Source: Opitutia bacterium
GTDB taxonomy: Bacteria; Verrucomicrobiota; Verrucomicrobiia; Opitutales; Opitutaceae
Direction: 5' to 3'
Length of the DNA: 64,000 nt
Assembly (NCBI GenBank): GCA_016187945.1
Contig: JACPIT010000001.1
Location: 248,001-312,000 of the forward strand
How positions within the stretch are numbered: the stretch's first letter is position 1; every line of letters begins with the position of its first letter. This document shows positions 25,469 through 34,249 of the stretch, in pieces. The notes beneath the pieces were generated by a model, which had not been told where the DNA came from, did no database searches, and saw only the letters and a list, made by a program, of their open reading frames with translations. The translations under genes and the position numbers were made by a program.

Positions 25469-26665
25469 TCAGCTCTGCCCGCCGAGTTGGTGGCCGCGCT
25501 TAACCGTCGGTTTCTTGCCGGTGTTGAGCTTGTCGAGCACGGCGGCCAGGCGGCGCTTCTTCTCGTCGGTCTGCGCAAACATTTCCAACTGCGTCGCCGG
25601 TTCCTCGATCCCGGAGAACCGCACGCTCACGAGCCGCAGTGGCCGCCGCTTCGTCCACGCGGCTTTGAGCAACGGCGCCACGAGCGAATAAAACGGCGCC
25701 TCGAGGTCCGACGCTTCGCTCAGGCTCCGTCCGCACGAGCTGTCCTCCATGCCCGGGTAACGCACCTTCACGGTCAGCGTGCGCGCGCGTTTGCCGTCGG
25801 CGCGGATCGACGGCATCAAGTCGTCGATCATGCGCTTGGCGATCCGCTCGATTTCGGCGAACTCCCAGATGTCCTCCCCAAACGTCTCCTGCTGCGAGTA
25901 GGACTTCGCGTCCTCGTGGTCGACGTGCACGACGCGGTCGTCTTCACCGCGGGCCATGCGGAGAACCTCGTCCGCGAAATTGCCGAAAGCTTCTTCGCGC
26001 TCTCGCTCCGTCAGCGCCAACACATCGCGGACGAGCTTGAGACCGGACGCCTTGAGGCGCTCCTCGGTTTTCTTCCCGATGCCGGGCAGCACGCCGATCG
26101 AGAGCGGCGCAAGGAACTCGGCCTCCACGCCCGGCGGCACGACGGTGAAACCGCGCGGTTTGCGAGCCTTGCTGGCGATGGCGGCGACGAGTTTGTTCGC
26201 GGCGATGCCGAACGAGGTCGGGATCTGCAACTCGTCCCAAATGCGCTGCTGCAACGCACGCACGCGCGTCTCGATCTCCGCCGCGGTCTTGAAGCCGCAC
26301 ATCGCGAGATCGAGATAACCCTCGTCGATCGAGTTGCGTTGCACGAGCGGCGTGAGCGTTTCGCAGAGGTCGAACATCTGCCGCGAGACCTTGCCGTAGA
26401 GGCCCGACGTGTGCGGCAGCATGATCAGACCCGGACAGACGCGCAGGGCGAGCTTCGTCGGCATCGGCGTGTAGACGCCGGCGGCGCGCGCTTCGTAGCT
26501 CGCCGAGGAAATGATGCCGCGCTCACGGCCGCCGACGGCGGTTTTCTTGCCGCGCAATTCCGGTCGCAACGCCAGCTCGCACGACACGAAGAACGCGTCG
26601 GCGTCGAGGTGGACGATCGTCGGCAGGGCCGGTTTCGCGGCAGTGGTCGGCAGGGCGCGAGTCAC
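25469..26665 (-). CDS. dinB: DNA polymerase IV (Y-family translesion polymerase)
   Basis: A 398-residue Y-family polymerase. The first metal-binding Asp is in HLDADAFFVSCE near residue 21. The second acidic pair is in NSIDEGYLDL near residue 112 (the family usually has SIDEAYLD). The helix-hairpin-helix thumb motif is VLPGIGKKTEERL near residue 193. The little-finger domain follows to about residue 345. A C-terminal tail ends GGQS; a beta-clamp motif could be LEMFA. No SOS box was recognised upstream. Confidence 0.94.
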   Translation of the reverse strand: MTRALPTTAAKPALPTIVHLDADAFFVSCELALRPELRGKKTAVGGRERGIISSASYEARAAGVYTPMPTKLALRVCPGLIMLPHTSGLYGKVSRQMFDLCETLTPLVQRNSIDEGYLDLAMCGFKTAAEIETRVRALQQRIWDELQIPTSFGIAANKLVAAIASKARKPRGFTVVPPGVEAEFLAPLSIGVLPGIGKKTEERLKASGLKLVRDVLALTEREREEAFGNFADEVLRMARGEDDRVVHVDHEDAKSYSQQETFGEDIWEFAEIERIAKRMIDDLMPSIRADGKRARTLTVKVRYPGMEDSSCGRSLSEASDLEAPFYSLVAPLLKAAWTKRRPLRLVSVRFSGIEEPATQLEMFAQTDEKKRRLAAVLDKLNTGKKPTVKRGHQLGGQS

Positions 26666-26734
26666 GTCGGCAGTTTTGGTGCAAATCGCGCGCGTGCAAC
26701 TCCGCGTGCGCGGCCGGCCGCGCGGGTTCGCGAG

Positions 26735-26795
26735 GTAGCGCGGTGCTTCAGCCCGCGCCGGACGTCTCTCGGCGCGAGCTGAAGCACCGCGCTAC
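26735..26795. repeat. REP-like inverted pair, GTAGCGCGGTGC family, copy 1
   Basis: GTAGCGCGGTGCTTCAGCCC on the left and its inverse GCTGAAGCACCGCGCTAC on the right enclose a 19-base spacer. A single unit of the same family overlaps the uvrA stop codon at 29062-29084. Confidence 0.88.
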
Positions 26796-26817
26796 TCCAA
26801 ACCATCGCTGCGTGAAC

Positions 26818-26897
26818 TGTAGGAGCGGCTTTACGCCGCGATTGCTGAGATGCGGCTGCCGCGCTCGAACGAGTCGCGGCGTAAAGCCGCTCCTACA
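26818..26897. repeat. REP-like inverted pair, family A copy 2
   Basis: TGTAGGAGCGGCTTTACGCC and the inverse GGCGTAAAGCCGCTCCTACA enclose about 30 bases with TGCCGCGCTCGA. The adjacent gene's TAG (26902-26904, minus strand) lies in a second TGTAGGA word five bases away. Confidence 0.92.
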
Positions 26898-26901
26898 ATT
26901 C

Positions 26902-27552
26902 CTACAGACCGAGGTGGCGGCGCATCGCGATCTTCTTGATGTGCTCGGGCGTGTGGCGCTCGACGAGTTCGCCGAGGGTTTCCGGGTCGACGGTGGTCGA
27001 GGCGATCACGAGTTCGCGGTCGTTGACGACGGCGACGCAGATGTCGATCGGGTCGCCTTCGTCGAGATCGTCGGGCACGTAGATCAACACGGCCTCGGCG
27101 CCCGCACGCTCGGAGACGCCGACAAGGCGCGTCCAACCGCGCTTGTGCATCGCGCGATCGGTATCGACGAAAAGCTGCTCGCGCGACCAGTCGCTGCCAT
27201 CGTTCGTGCGCGTGTAGACGCCGACGCTGGCGTGTTTGACGGCGGCGAGGGCGAGGCGCGCGTCGGCGGCTTCGGGTTTGCGCACGAACAACATGCCGGT
27301 GCGCACAGCGCCGATCGTGAGGCGGCCGACGCTGCACTGCACCTTCGTGTGCCAGTCGGCGTTCGTCGCGATCATCACGTGCCGACGGAGCGCGGCGGCG
27401 TCACGGTCGAGCGTGACGAAGCTCAACACAACGAGCGCCAGGATCACGAACGGCGCGAGGCAGAGACCGAGCACCCAAGGCCAGATGCGGCGGCGGCGCG
27501 GAGCCGCGGGGGGAACGGGGGCGGCGGCGGGCGATGAAAGTGGCGAGTTCAT
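26902..27552 (-). CDS. DUF4252-like membrane protein (paralogue of the next gene)
   Basis: A 216-residue protein with a Pro/Ala/Arg-rich N-terminus and one membrane segment (WVLGLCLAPFVILALVVLSF). The extracytoplasmic domain resembles the DUF4252 protein encoded upstream: KRGWTRLVGVSE against KAGWHRMVTVRE, and VVNDRELVIASTTVDPETLG against VIDHKGEAVFVNIVGSISAD. The two probably arose by duplication. Its TAG stop sits beside a family A repeat and is part of a TGTAGGA word. The function is unknown. Confidence 0.72.
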   Translation of the reverse strand: MNSPLSSPAAAPVPPAAPRRRRIWPWVLGLCLAPFVILALVVLSFVTLDRDAAALRRHVMIATNADWHTKVQCSVGRLTIGAVRTGMLFVRKPEAADARLALAAVKHASVGVYTRTNDGSDWSREQLFVDTDRAMHKRGWTRLVGVSERAGAEAVLIYVPDDLDEGDPIDICVAVVNDRELVIASTTVDPETLGELVERHTPEHIKKIAMRRHLGL

Positions 27553-27588
27553 TCTAAATATGAAGCGATGAAGCGAGCGGGTGTCGCA

Positions 27589-27656
27589 GTAGGGCCAGTC
27601 TGTGACTGGCCCAAACGGTGCGGAGCGGAATGAGGCCGGTCACAGACCGGCCCTAC
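27589..27656. repeat. REP-like inverted pair, GTAGGGCC family, copy 1
   Basis: GTAGGGCCAGTCTGTGACTGG and its inverse CCGGTCACAGACCGGCCCTAC enclose a short spacer. It begins three bases after the stop codon of the DUF4252 gene (read on the minus strand). The same family is inserted inside uvrA at 30641-30748. Confidence 0.9.
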
Positions 27657-27658
27657 CT

Positions 27659-28225
27659 TCAGGCTTTCGCCTTGGCTTTGATCTTCACGTGGCGGAGCGG
27701 CTCGATGTCGTATTTCTCGGCGAGCGCGCCGATCTTGTCGGCGCTGATGCTGCCGACGATGTTCACGAAAACGGCTTCGCCCTTGTGGTCGATGACGGTG
27801 ACGACGAGTCCTTCGATCACGTCTTCGCCCTTCATCTTGGCGAAAATCGCGACGTCGTCGCCCTTGTTCTCTTCGCGCACGGTGACCATGCGATGCCAAC
27901 CCGCTTTCTCGAGCTTGGCGCGGACGGCCTCGATCTTCTCGACGTTGGCGGCGCGATTGGCGTCGTCCAGGCCGACGACATTGACGCGGATGCGCTGGAT
28001 GTCGCCCACGATGTCGGCGGCGTCGGCGTCCTGGTGCTTGGCGATGCGCGCCGCGAACTTGAGCATCGCGGGCGAGAGGTTGACCTCGACGAACTGGCCC
28101 TTGGCGGACGGCAGCAGTTGGCCGATGTCGACGAAACCGGAATCTTCATCGGCGGCGAACGAGGCGGTGGCGAGGGCCAGCGACACGGTCGCGGCGGCGA
28201 GGAGGGAGCGGAGGGAGACTTTCAT
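27659..28225 (-). CDS. DUF4252-domain secreted protein
   Basis: A 188-residue protein with a clear signal peptide (MKVSLRSLLAAATVSLALA, cut near SFA-AD). The mature domain has the DUF4252 layout: FVEVNLSPAMLKFAARI, an IQRIRVNVVGLDD strand, WHRMVTVREENKGDDVAIFA, and a C-terminal VTVIDHKGEAVFVNIVGS. It is probably periplasmic. The related membrane protein lies 106 bases downstream, across a REP pair. Confidence 0.85.
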   Translation of the reverse strand: MKVSLRSLLAAATVSLALATASFAADEDSGFVDIGQLLPSAKGQFVEVNLSPAMLKFAARIAKHQDADAADIVGDIQRIRVNVVGLDDANRAANVEKIEAVRAKLEKAGWHRMVTVREENKGDDVAIFAKMKGEDVIEGLVVTVIDHKGEAVFVNIVGSISADKIGALAEKYDIEPLRHVKIKAKAKA

Positions 28226-28311
28226 GGCGGAGTTGGTTGGGAGGGTTGTTGGCCGGATGCTCCCAACACCCCGCTCCGCGCGTCGAAGTTGCGGGAAAGT
28301 GCTGCCGCGCG

Positions 28312-28350
28312 AAAAAGAAAACGCGGCCCCGCCGGTGGAGCCGCGCTTGG
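28312..28350 (-). terminator. Hairpin terminator of the glycine-zipper lipoprotein gene
   Basis: On the minus strand CGCGGCTCCACCGGCGGGGCCGCG is a GC stem followed by TTTTCTTTTT. A second, perfect stem (GGACGGCGG/CCGCCGTCC) lies between it and the stop codon. Confidence 0.75.
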
Positions 28351-28396
28351 TCGGGACGGCGGCGATGCACCGCCGTCCGAGAGGTGACACCGCAAC

Positions 28397-28819
28397 CTAG
28401 TAACCGCGTCGGGCCGACGCGCGGGCGCGGAGATTCGCGCGCTCCTCGTTGGTCAGGTAGTCGGTCAAGTTGCCGCCACGGCCGGAAGCGCGCGCACGAA
28501 GCGTGTCCATTTCGCTCTGCGTGAGCAGCGAGAGGTAGTCGTTGTCGGTGTAACCGTAGGAATCGCGCACGTCGTAGCTCGAGCTCGAGCCCGCGACGCG
28601 GTCTTGTTGTCGTCCGATCGCGCCGCCCGCGAGGCCGCCGGCGGCGGCGCCGAGCGCGGCGCCCGCGACGGTTTCACCCGATTGGTGGCCGATGATTCCG
28701 CCGATGACCGCGCCCGCCGCCGCTCCGGTGCCGGCGCCCCGCTGAGTGTTGGGCCCCATGCTCTCGCAACCGGCCAGCAACACACAGCTCAGGGCTAGAA
28801 TGGAAGGAATTGTTTTCAT
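28397..28819 (-). CDS. Glycine-zipper lipoprotein
   Basis: A 140-residue outer-membrane-type lipoprotein. The signal peptide ends in the lipobox LLAGC (Cys near 18). A glycine-zipper segment at about residues 28-70 (GAAAGAVIGGIIGHQSGETV, GAALGAAAGGLAGGAIG) resembles the 17-kDa antigen / YMGG families. A polar C-terminus follows with two related motifs (TLRARASGRGG and NLRARASARRG). The ATG at 28819 is chosen because it starts the signal peptide; the longer upstream frame is discarded. Confidence 0.85.
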   Translation of the reverse strand: MKTIPSILALSCVLLAGCESMGPNTQRGAGTGAAAGAVIGGIIGHQSGETVAGAALGAAAGGLAGGAIGRQQDRVAGSSSSYDVRDSYGYTDNDYLSLLTQSEMDTLRARASGRGGNLTDYLTNEERANLRARASARRGY

Positions 28820-28973
28820 GCGCCGTGCGCTCTGCATCGGCGGTGCCAAACCGACCGCGCGCACAAGTGCTGCGCCGGCGCGGAGTTTGCCGTCGCTACG
28901 GTTCGACGCCCGCCAGCGCGCGGCGGGTTTTGCAGTGCGCGCCGTCGCAAAATGCAATGCGGGCGGCTGAAGT

Positions 28974-29050
28974 TGTAGGAGCGGCTTTACGCCGCGATAC
29001 GCTGCGTGGGCGGCATCACGTTCGAATCGCGGCGTAAAGCCGCTCCTACA
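28974..29050. repeat. REP-like inverted pair, family A copy 3
   Basis: TGTAGGAGCGGCTTTACGCC and its perfect inverse enclose 27 bases including GGCATCACGTTCGA. It lies between the lipoprotein gene and uvrA. Confidence 0.93.
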
Positions 29051-29061
29051 GTGCAGGCAGA

Positions 29062-29084
29062 CGCGGGCTGAAGCACCGCGCTAC
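29062..29084. repeat. Single REP-like unit overlapping the uvrA stop codon
   Basis: On the minus strand it reads GTAGCGCGGTGCTTCAGCCC, identical over these 20 bases to the left unit at 26735. The uvrA TAG stop (29081-29083) is the TAG of the GTAG head. Confidence 0.88.
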
Positions 29085-32035
29085 TTTTCGCGACGCCACG
29101 CGCGCAGCGCTTCGCCGGTGAGCGAGCGCGACTCCCCTTCGATGCCGGCGCGCGTGCCGGCGTAGACGATCTCGCCGCCCGCAGGGCCACCGCCGGGGCC
29201 GAGATCGATGAGCCAATCCGCGAGCGCGATCACGTCGAGGTTGTGCTCGATGATCACGACCGTGTTGCCGGCATCGCGTAGCTTGAAGAGCAGGTCCATC
29301 AACCGCTGGATGTCGGTCCAGTGCAGTCCGGTCGTGGGCTCGTCGAGGATGTAGAGCGTGCGCCCTTGCTCGCGTTTGCTCAGCTCGAGCGAGAGCTTCA
29401 AGCGCTGCGCTTCGCCGCCGCTGAGCGTCGTGGCGGATTGGCCGAGCCCGAGGTAACCGAGGCCGACGGCGTCGAGCGTCGCGAGTTTTTCGGTGATGCG
29501 CGGGATGGCGCGAAACAACTCCATCGCTTCGCGCACGGTGAGGTCGAGCACGTCGGCGATGTTCTTGCCGTGGTAGCGCACCTCGAGCGTCTCGCGATTG
29601 AAACGCCGGCCGTCGCAGCTCGGGCACGGCGCAAACGCGTCGGCCATGAACTGCATGTCGAGGCGGATTTGCCCGTCGCCCTGGCAGCGCTCGCAGCGAC
29701 CGCCGCGGACGTTGAAAGAGAAACGGCTCGCCTTGTAGCCGCGCACTTTCGCGAGCGGGAGTTGCGCGAAGAGATCGCGCAGCAAATCGAGCAGGCCGAC
29801 GTAGCTCGCGGGATTCGAGCGCGGGCTGCGACCGATCGGCTCCTGATCGACCTGCACGGTCTTCTCGAAGTGTTCGAGGCCGGCGAGGCCCTTGTGTTTG
29901 CCGGGAAGCGTCTTCGCGCCGTTCAGCTTTCGCGCCGTAGCGGTGGCGAGAATGTCGTTCACGAGCGAGCTCTTGCCCGAGCCGGAAACGCCGGTGACGC
30001 ACGTGAGCAAGCCGACGGGAAAACTCGCGTCGACACTCTTCAAGTTGTGCTCGCTCGCGCCGCGCACGGTCAGCCAACGGCCATCGGGTGCGAGTGTCTT
30101 CGCGTCTTTGGCGACGCCCATTTTCCGCGCGAGATACGGGCCGGTGCGCGAGGCGGACGCGGGGAGTCTCGCGCAATCGGCCGGCGTGCCTTGAAAAAGA
30201 ATCTCGCCGCCCTCGCGGCCGGCGCCGGGGCCGAGTTCGATGAGTTGGTCGGCGATGCGCATCGTGTCCTCGTCGTGCTCGACGACGACCACCGTGTTGC
30301 CGCGGTCGCGCAGGTCGCGGAGTGTGGCGAGGAGTTTCTGGTTGTCGCGCGGGTGCAGGCCGATGCTCGGCTCGTCGAGCACGTAGATGACGCCGACGAG
30401 GCCCATGCCGAGCTGCGTGGCGAGGCGCACGCGCTGCGACTCGCCGCCGGAGAGCGTGCTGTATTCGCGGTCGAGCGTGAGGTAGCCGAGGCCGGTTTCC
30501 TGGAGAAAATGCAGGCGCTGCTCGACGCCTTCGACGACTTCGCGCACGGCCTCGTTGCGCGCGATGAGCGTCGGCGCGACGCCGCGGGTGAACGCGAGCG
30601 CATCGTCGACGTCGAGCGCGGTGAAGTCGGCGTAGCCTAGGTAGCGCCGGTCTTCGACCGGCGAGGTTTGAGGTTGAGCTGGCCTCGCGATTTCGGAAGT
30701 GGCGGACGTTACGCTCGTCGAGCTGGGCCGGTCGGATACCGGCCCTACTTGCACCGCCGCGCTGCGCGGGTTCAGACGCGAGCCGCGGCACGTGGGGCAC
30801 TCACCGCTGACCATGAACGTCGTCAGGCGCGCGCGGAAGCCGTCGCTGTCGGTTTCGCGGAAGCTCTCCATCAGGTCCGCCACGACGCCGGGGAACGGCA
30901 TCGCGCGCGCCTCGCGCATCCGGCGGAGCTTGAAGCTGAACAACCGCTCGTCCGCTCCGTGCAGGATCAGGTCGCGCGTCTCCTCCGGGAGTTTTTTCCA
31001 GGGCACGTCGGGATCGAACGGCAGTTGCTCGGCGAGCTGCTTGAGGAGCGCGTTGTGTTTGATGATGAGATTTTTTCCGCCGATGCGCCACGGCTTGATC
31101 GCGCCCTCGCGCACGGATTTCTCCGGATCGGGGATGACGAGCTCGTCGTTGAAGGTGAGCTTGCGCCCGAGTCCGCCGCAGTCGGGGCACGCGCCTTCCT
31201 TGTGGTTGAAGGAAAAATGCCGCGGCGTGAGCGGCTCGAAGACGTCGCCGCAGACCTCGCACGCGAGATTCTGGCTGAGCGGAATCTCGCGCCACGGCGT
31301 CTCGGCGTTTTTTTGCACGAGCACGAGCGCGCGGCTCTGGCCTTCGCGGAAGGCGAGTTCGAGCGAGTCGGCGACGCGGCTGCGCTGGTCGGCGTTGAGC
31401 ACGACGCGATCGATCACAAGTTCGACGGCGACCTCGGCCGCACCGGTGGGGACGAGACGCGGTTCTTCGAGCGATTTGACCTCGCCATCGATGCGCACGC
31501 GCTGGAAGCCGCGCTGGCGGAGCCGCGGCATCTCGTCGCGCAGGACGGACGGCTTCGCCTTCATGAACGGCGCGAGAATGAGCGCGCGCTCGGCGGGCGC
31601 GTCGCGGAAGAGTTGAGCGATGCAGTCGTCGAGCGAGCGCTTCACGACGCGACCGCCGTCCTTCGGGCAGCGTTGCTCGCCGCAAAGCGACCAGAGCAGG
31701 CGCGCGTAGTCGGCGACTTCGGTCACGGTCGCGACGGTGCTGCGCGGGCCGCCGACGCCGGTGCGTTGCTCGATCGCGAGCACGGGCGAGAGGCCGTGGA
31801 TGAAATCGACGTCGGGCTTCTTGAGTTGCTCGAGGATCTGGCGCGCCTGCGCCGAGAGGCTCTCCATGTATTTCCGGTAGCCCTCGGCATAGAGCGTGTC
31901 GAACGCCAGCGAACTTTTCCCGGAGCCGCTCGGGCCGGTGACGACGACGAGTTTTCCCCGGGGGATGCGCAGCTCGAGATTCCGCAGGTTGTGCTCGCGG
32001 GCTCCCTTGATGTGAATGTGCGGGGCTGCGTCCAT
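29081..32035 (-). CDS. uvrA: Excinuclease ABC subunit A, with an in-frame repeat insertion
   Basis: A 984-residue damage-recognition ATPase of nucleotide excision repair. Walker A motifs are [16 protein letters not shown] near residue 34 and [13 protein letters not shown] in the second half. ABC signatures are [12 protein letters not shown] and [12 protein letters not shown]. Zinc-binding cysteine pairs are in CEVCGDVF...CPDCGGLG and CERCQGDG...CPSCDGRRF. Residues about 430-465 ([10 protein letters not shown] through [10 protein letters not shown]) have no counterpart in standard UvrA, and their DNA is a GTAG-headed REP pair of 108 bases. The TAG stop is supplied by another repeat. The protein is accordingly longer than the usual 940. 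Confidence 0.96.
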   Translation of the reverse strand: MDAAPHIHIKGAREHNLRNLELRIPRGKLVVVTGPSGSGKSSLAFDTLYAEGYRKYMESLSAQARQILEQLKKPDVDFIHGLSPVLAIEQRTGVGGPRSTVATVTEVADYARLLWSLCGEQRCPKDGGRVVKRSLDDCIAQLFRDAPAERALILAPFMKAKPSVLRDEMPRLRQRGFQRVRIDGEVKSLEEPRLVPTGAAEVAVELVIDRVVLNADQRSRVADSLELAFREGQSRALVLVQKNAETPWREIPLSQNLACEVCGDVFEPLTPRHFSFNHKEGACPDCGGLGRKLTFNDELVIPDPEKSVREGAIKPWRIGGKNLIIKHNALLKQLAEQLPFDPDVPWKKLPEETRDLILHGADERLFSFKLRRMREARAMPFPGVVADLMESFRETDSDGFRARLTTFMVSGECPTCRGSRLNPRSAAVQVGPVSDRPSSTSVTSATSEIARPAQPQTSPVEDRRYLGYADFTALDVDDALAFTRGVAPTLIARNEAVREVVEGVEQRLHFLQETGLGYLTLDREYSTLSGGESQRVRLATQLGMGLVGVIYVLDEPSIGLHPRDNQKLLATLRDLRDRGNTVVVVEHDEDTMRIADQLIELGPGAGREGGEILFQGTPADCARLPASASRTGPYLARKMGVAKDAKTLAPDGRWLTVRGASEHNLKSVDASFPVGLLTCVTGVSGSGKSSLVNDILATATARKLNGAKTLPGKHKGLAGLEHFEKTVQVDQEPIGRSPRSNPASYVGLLDLLRDLFAQLPLAKVRGYKASRFSFNVRGGRCERCQGDGQIRLDMQFMADAFAPCPSCDGRRFNRETLEVRYHGKNIADVLDLTVREAMELFRAIPRITEKLATLDAVGLGYLGLGQSATTLSGGEAQRLKLSLELSKREQGRTLYILDEPTTGLHWTDIQRLMDLLFKLRDAGNTVVIIEHNLDVIALADWLIDLGPGGGPAGGEIVYAGTRAGIEGESRSLTGEALRAWRREK
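30641..30748. repeat. REP-like pair inserted in frame within uvrA
   Basis: GTAGCGCCGGTCTTCGACCG (hairpin) at the low end and the inverse-oriented hairpin GGCCGGTCGGATACCGGCC with CTAC at the high end span exactly 108 bases, which is 36 codons. It belongs to the same family as the intergenic pair at 27589-27656. In the uvrA frame the head is read as GTA G, so no stop is created. Confidence 0.85.
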
Positions 32036-32243
32036 GGGCTTTCCACGGTTGCCGATTCGCCCGGAACGTCAAAACGCTAATGGCGAAACCAAACCGCTGC
32101 GCCTCCGAGGATTAAGTCTTGAAGTCATAAACGAAACGCCGCTTCATCCGCGCCGAACCCAGCGAGCTGCTTCGCTCGCGCTGCACCCCAAGAAATCGTC
32201 ACCCCCAGCCCCTCCGCGTGAGGCGGCAGTGTTTCCCATCGCT

Positions 32244-34229
32244 ATGAACCCAAGCAAACCCATGCATCGTCGTCTGCGCTTGCAGGCGATTGCCGCTCTG
32301 ACCGCCGTCCTGTGCGTCGTGCCCGCCTCGCGGGCCATCGTGCTGGATTTCGGCGAGGTCAAAGGGCACTTCGACACCACGCTGTCGGTCGGCGGACTCG
32401 TCCGCCTCAATGCTCCCAGTCCCGAACTCTACGGCATCTCCAACTCGGTCAACGGCGTCGCCGGCAAACAGCGCTCGGTGAACGCTGACGACGGCGACCT
32501 CAACTACGGCACCGGCCTCGCCTCGTTCCTCGTGAAAGCCAGCCACGACCTCGAGTTGAACTACAAGAACTCCGGCCTCTTCGTCCGCGGCTTCTATTTC
32601 AACGATTTCGTCAACACGAACGGCCAGCGCAAGAAAGCCGCGCTCTCCGACGAAGCCCTGCGCATCGTCGGCGAAGGCGGCGAACTCCTCGACGCCTACG
32701 TCTACTTCAAGCCCACGCTCGGCGACATGCCCGCGCGCTTCGCCATCGGCAAACAAGTCCTGAGCTGGGGCGAAAGCACCTTCATCCCGAACGGCATCAA
32801 CTCCGTCAACCCGATCGACGTCGCGAAACTGCGCACGCCCGGCTCCGAGTTGAAGGAGGCGCTCCGCCCGCTCAACATGATCTCCGCGTCGCTCAGCCTC
32901 ACCGACAAGCTGACGATGGACGCGTTCTACCTCCTCGATTGGGAACGCACCCGCGTCGACCCGCCCGGCACGTATTTTTCGACGAATGACTTCGTCGCGA
33001 AGGGCGGCTCGAAAGTCTACCTCGGCTTCGGCGCGATCAACGACGGCTCGTCGCTCGGCGCGATTCTCCGCGGCACCGACAACGAGCCCGGCACCTCCGG
33101 CCAGTGGGGCCTCGCGTTCCGTTACCTCGCCGAGAAACTCAACAACACCGAGTTCGGCTTCTACTACATGAATTACCACAGCCGCCTCCCGGTCATCTCG
33201 GCCCGCACGCCGACGGTGCCGGTGAACGGCGCGCTCGCCGCCTCCGACTCCGCCGTGGCGCTGCAGGCCAACGCCGCCTTCATGACCAGCCTCGCCACCG
33301 CCGTCGGTGGTGCGGCCAACGTCCCCAGCGCGCTCACCACGCTCATCGGCGCCACGCTCACCGGCGTGCCCGCCAGCGCATTGCCCGCGACGCTCCAGCC
33401 GTTCTACGCGACCGTCGCCGGTGTCACCGGCCAGCTCGCTCAGCGCGAACTGCTCAAATCCGCCGCGACCGGCAACTACCTGATCGAGTTCCCCGAGGAC
33501 ATCCATCTCTGGGGCGCGAGCTTCAACACCAACATCGGCGGCATCGCTCTCCAAGGCGAGCTCAGCTACCGCAACAACCAGCCGCTCCAGGTCGACGACG
33601 TCGAGTTGCTCTTCGCCGCGTTGTCGCCGCTCAGCTCGCGTTTCTCGTATAACCAGCTCGGCACTTTCGGTCTCAACACCTACGTCCCCGGCTATCGCCG
33701 CCACAAGGTCTGGACCGGCCAGATGACCGCCACGAAAGTCGCGCGCGGCATCTTCGGCGCCGATCAGACGACGCTGATCGCCGAAGTCGGCTACGTGAAC
33801 GCCGACATCCCGAACCCCGGCACGCTCCGCTACGACGGCCCCGCGACCTTCGTCGGCGGCGACGTCAACTACATGACCCTCTCCGGCAGCAACGCCTCCG
33901 GCGTCCAGCCGCTCTCCGAGCCGTCCAGCGCGTTCGGCACGAAATTCTCCTGGGGTTACCAACTCGTCGGAAAACTCGACTACAACAACGCCTTCGCCGG
34001 CGTGAACGTCTCGCCGCTCGTCCTCTTCGCGCACGACGTCACCGGCAACACGCCGCTCCCGCTCGGCAACTTCCGCGAAGGCCGCAAGACCGCGACGCTC
34101 GGCGCCGACTTCACGTTCCAGAACGCGTGGTCGCTCGAAGTCCGCTACGTGAACTTCTTCGGCGCCGGCCGCTACAATCTCCTCGGGGATCGCGACTACG
34201 TCTCCGCCACGCTCAAATACTCGTTCTAA
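32244..34229 (+). CDS. DUF1302-family outer-membrane protein
   Basis: A 661-residue predicted beta-barrel protein with a signal peptide (IAALTAVLCVVPASRA). The mature start (IVLDFGEVKGHFDTTLSVGG) and the segment FAIGKQVLSWGESTFIPNGI, with its Asn/Pro-rich continuation, are typical of DUF1302. The sequence ends in an aromatic residue (ATLKYSF), as outer-membrane barrels do. It is the first gene of a four-gene set with DUF1329, YCF48-like and RND proteins. Alternative start: ATG at 32262. Confidence 0.9.
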   Translation: MNPSKPMHRRLRLQAIAALTAVLCVVPASRAIVLDFGEVKGHFDTTLSVGGLVRLNAPSPELYGISNSVNGVAGKQRSVNADDGDLNYGTGLASFLVKASHDLELNYKNSGLFVRGFYFNDFVNTNGQRKKAALSDEALRIVGEGGELLDAYVYFKPTLGDMPARFAIGKQVLSWGESTFIPNGINSVNPIDVAKLRTPGSELKEALRPLNMISASLSLTDKLTMDAFYLLDWERTRVDPPGTYFSTNDFVAKGGSKVYLGFGAINDGSSLGAILRGTDNEPGTSGQWGLAFRYLAEKLNNTEFGFYYMNYHSRLPVISARTPTVPVNGALAASDSAVALQANAAFMTSLATAVGGAANVPSALTTLIGATLTGVPASALPATLQPFYATVAGVTGQLAQRELLKSAATGNYLIEFPEDIHLWGASFNTNIGGIALQGELSYRNNQPLQVDDVELLFAALSPLSSRFSYNQLGTFGLNTYVPGYRRHKVWTGQMTATKVARGIFGADQTTLIAEVGYVNADIPNPGTLRYDGPATFVGGDVNYMTLSGSNASGVQPLSEPSSAFGTKFSWGYQLVGKLDYNNAFAGVNVSPLVLFAHDVTGNTPLPLGNFREGRKTATLGADFTFQNAWSLEVRYVNFFGAGRYNLLGDRDYVSATLKYSF

Positions 34230-34249
34230 CCGGCGCCCCACCCCAGCCC

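Noticed and set aside
28974-29084. Small non-coding RNA gene between the lipoprotein gene and uvrA
   Set aside because: All visible structure there is explained by the REP units; there is no independent promoter or terminator.
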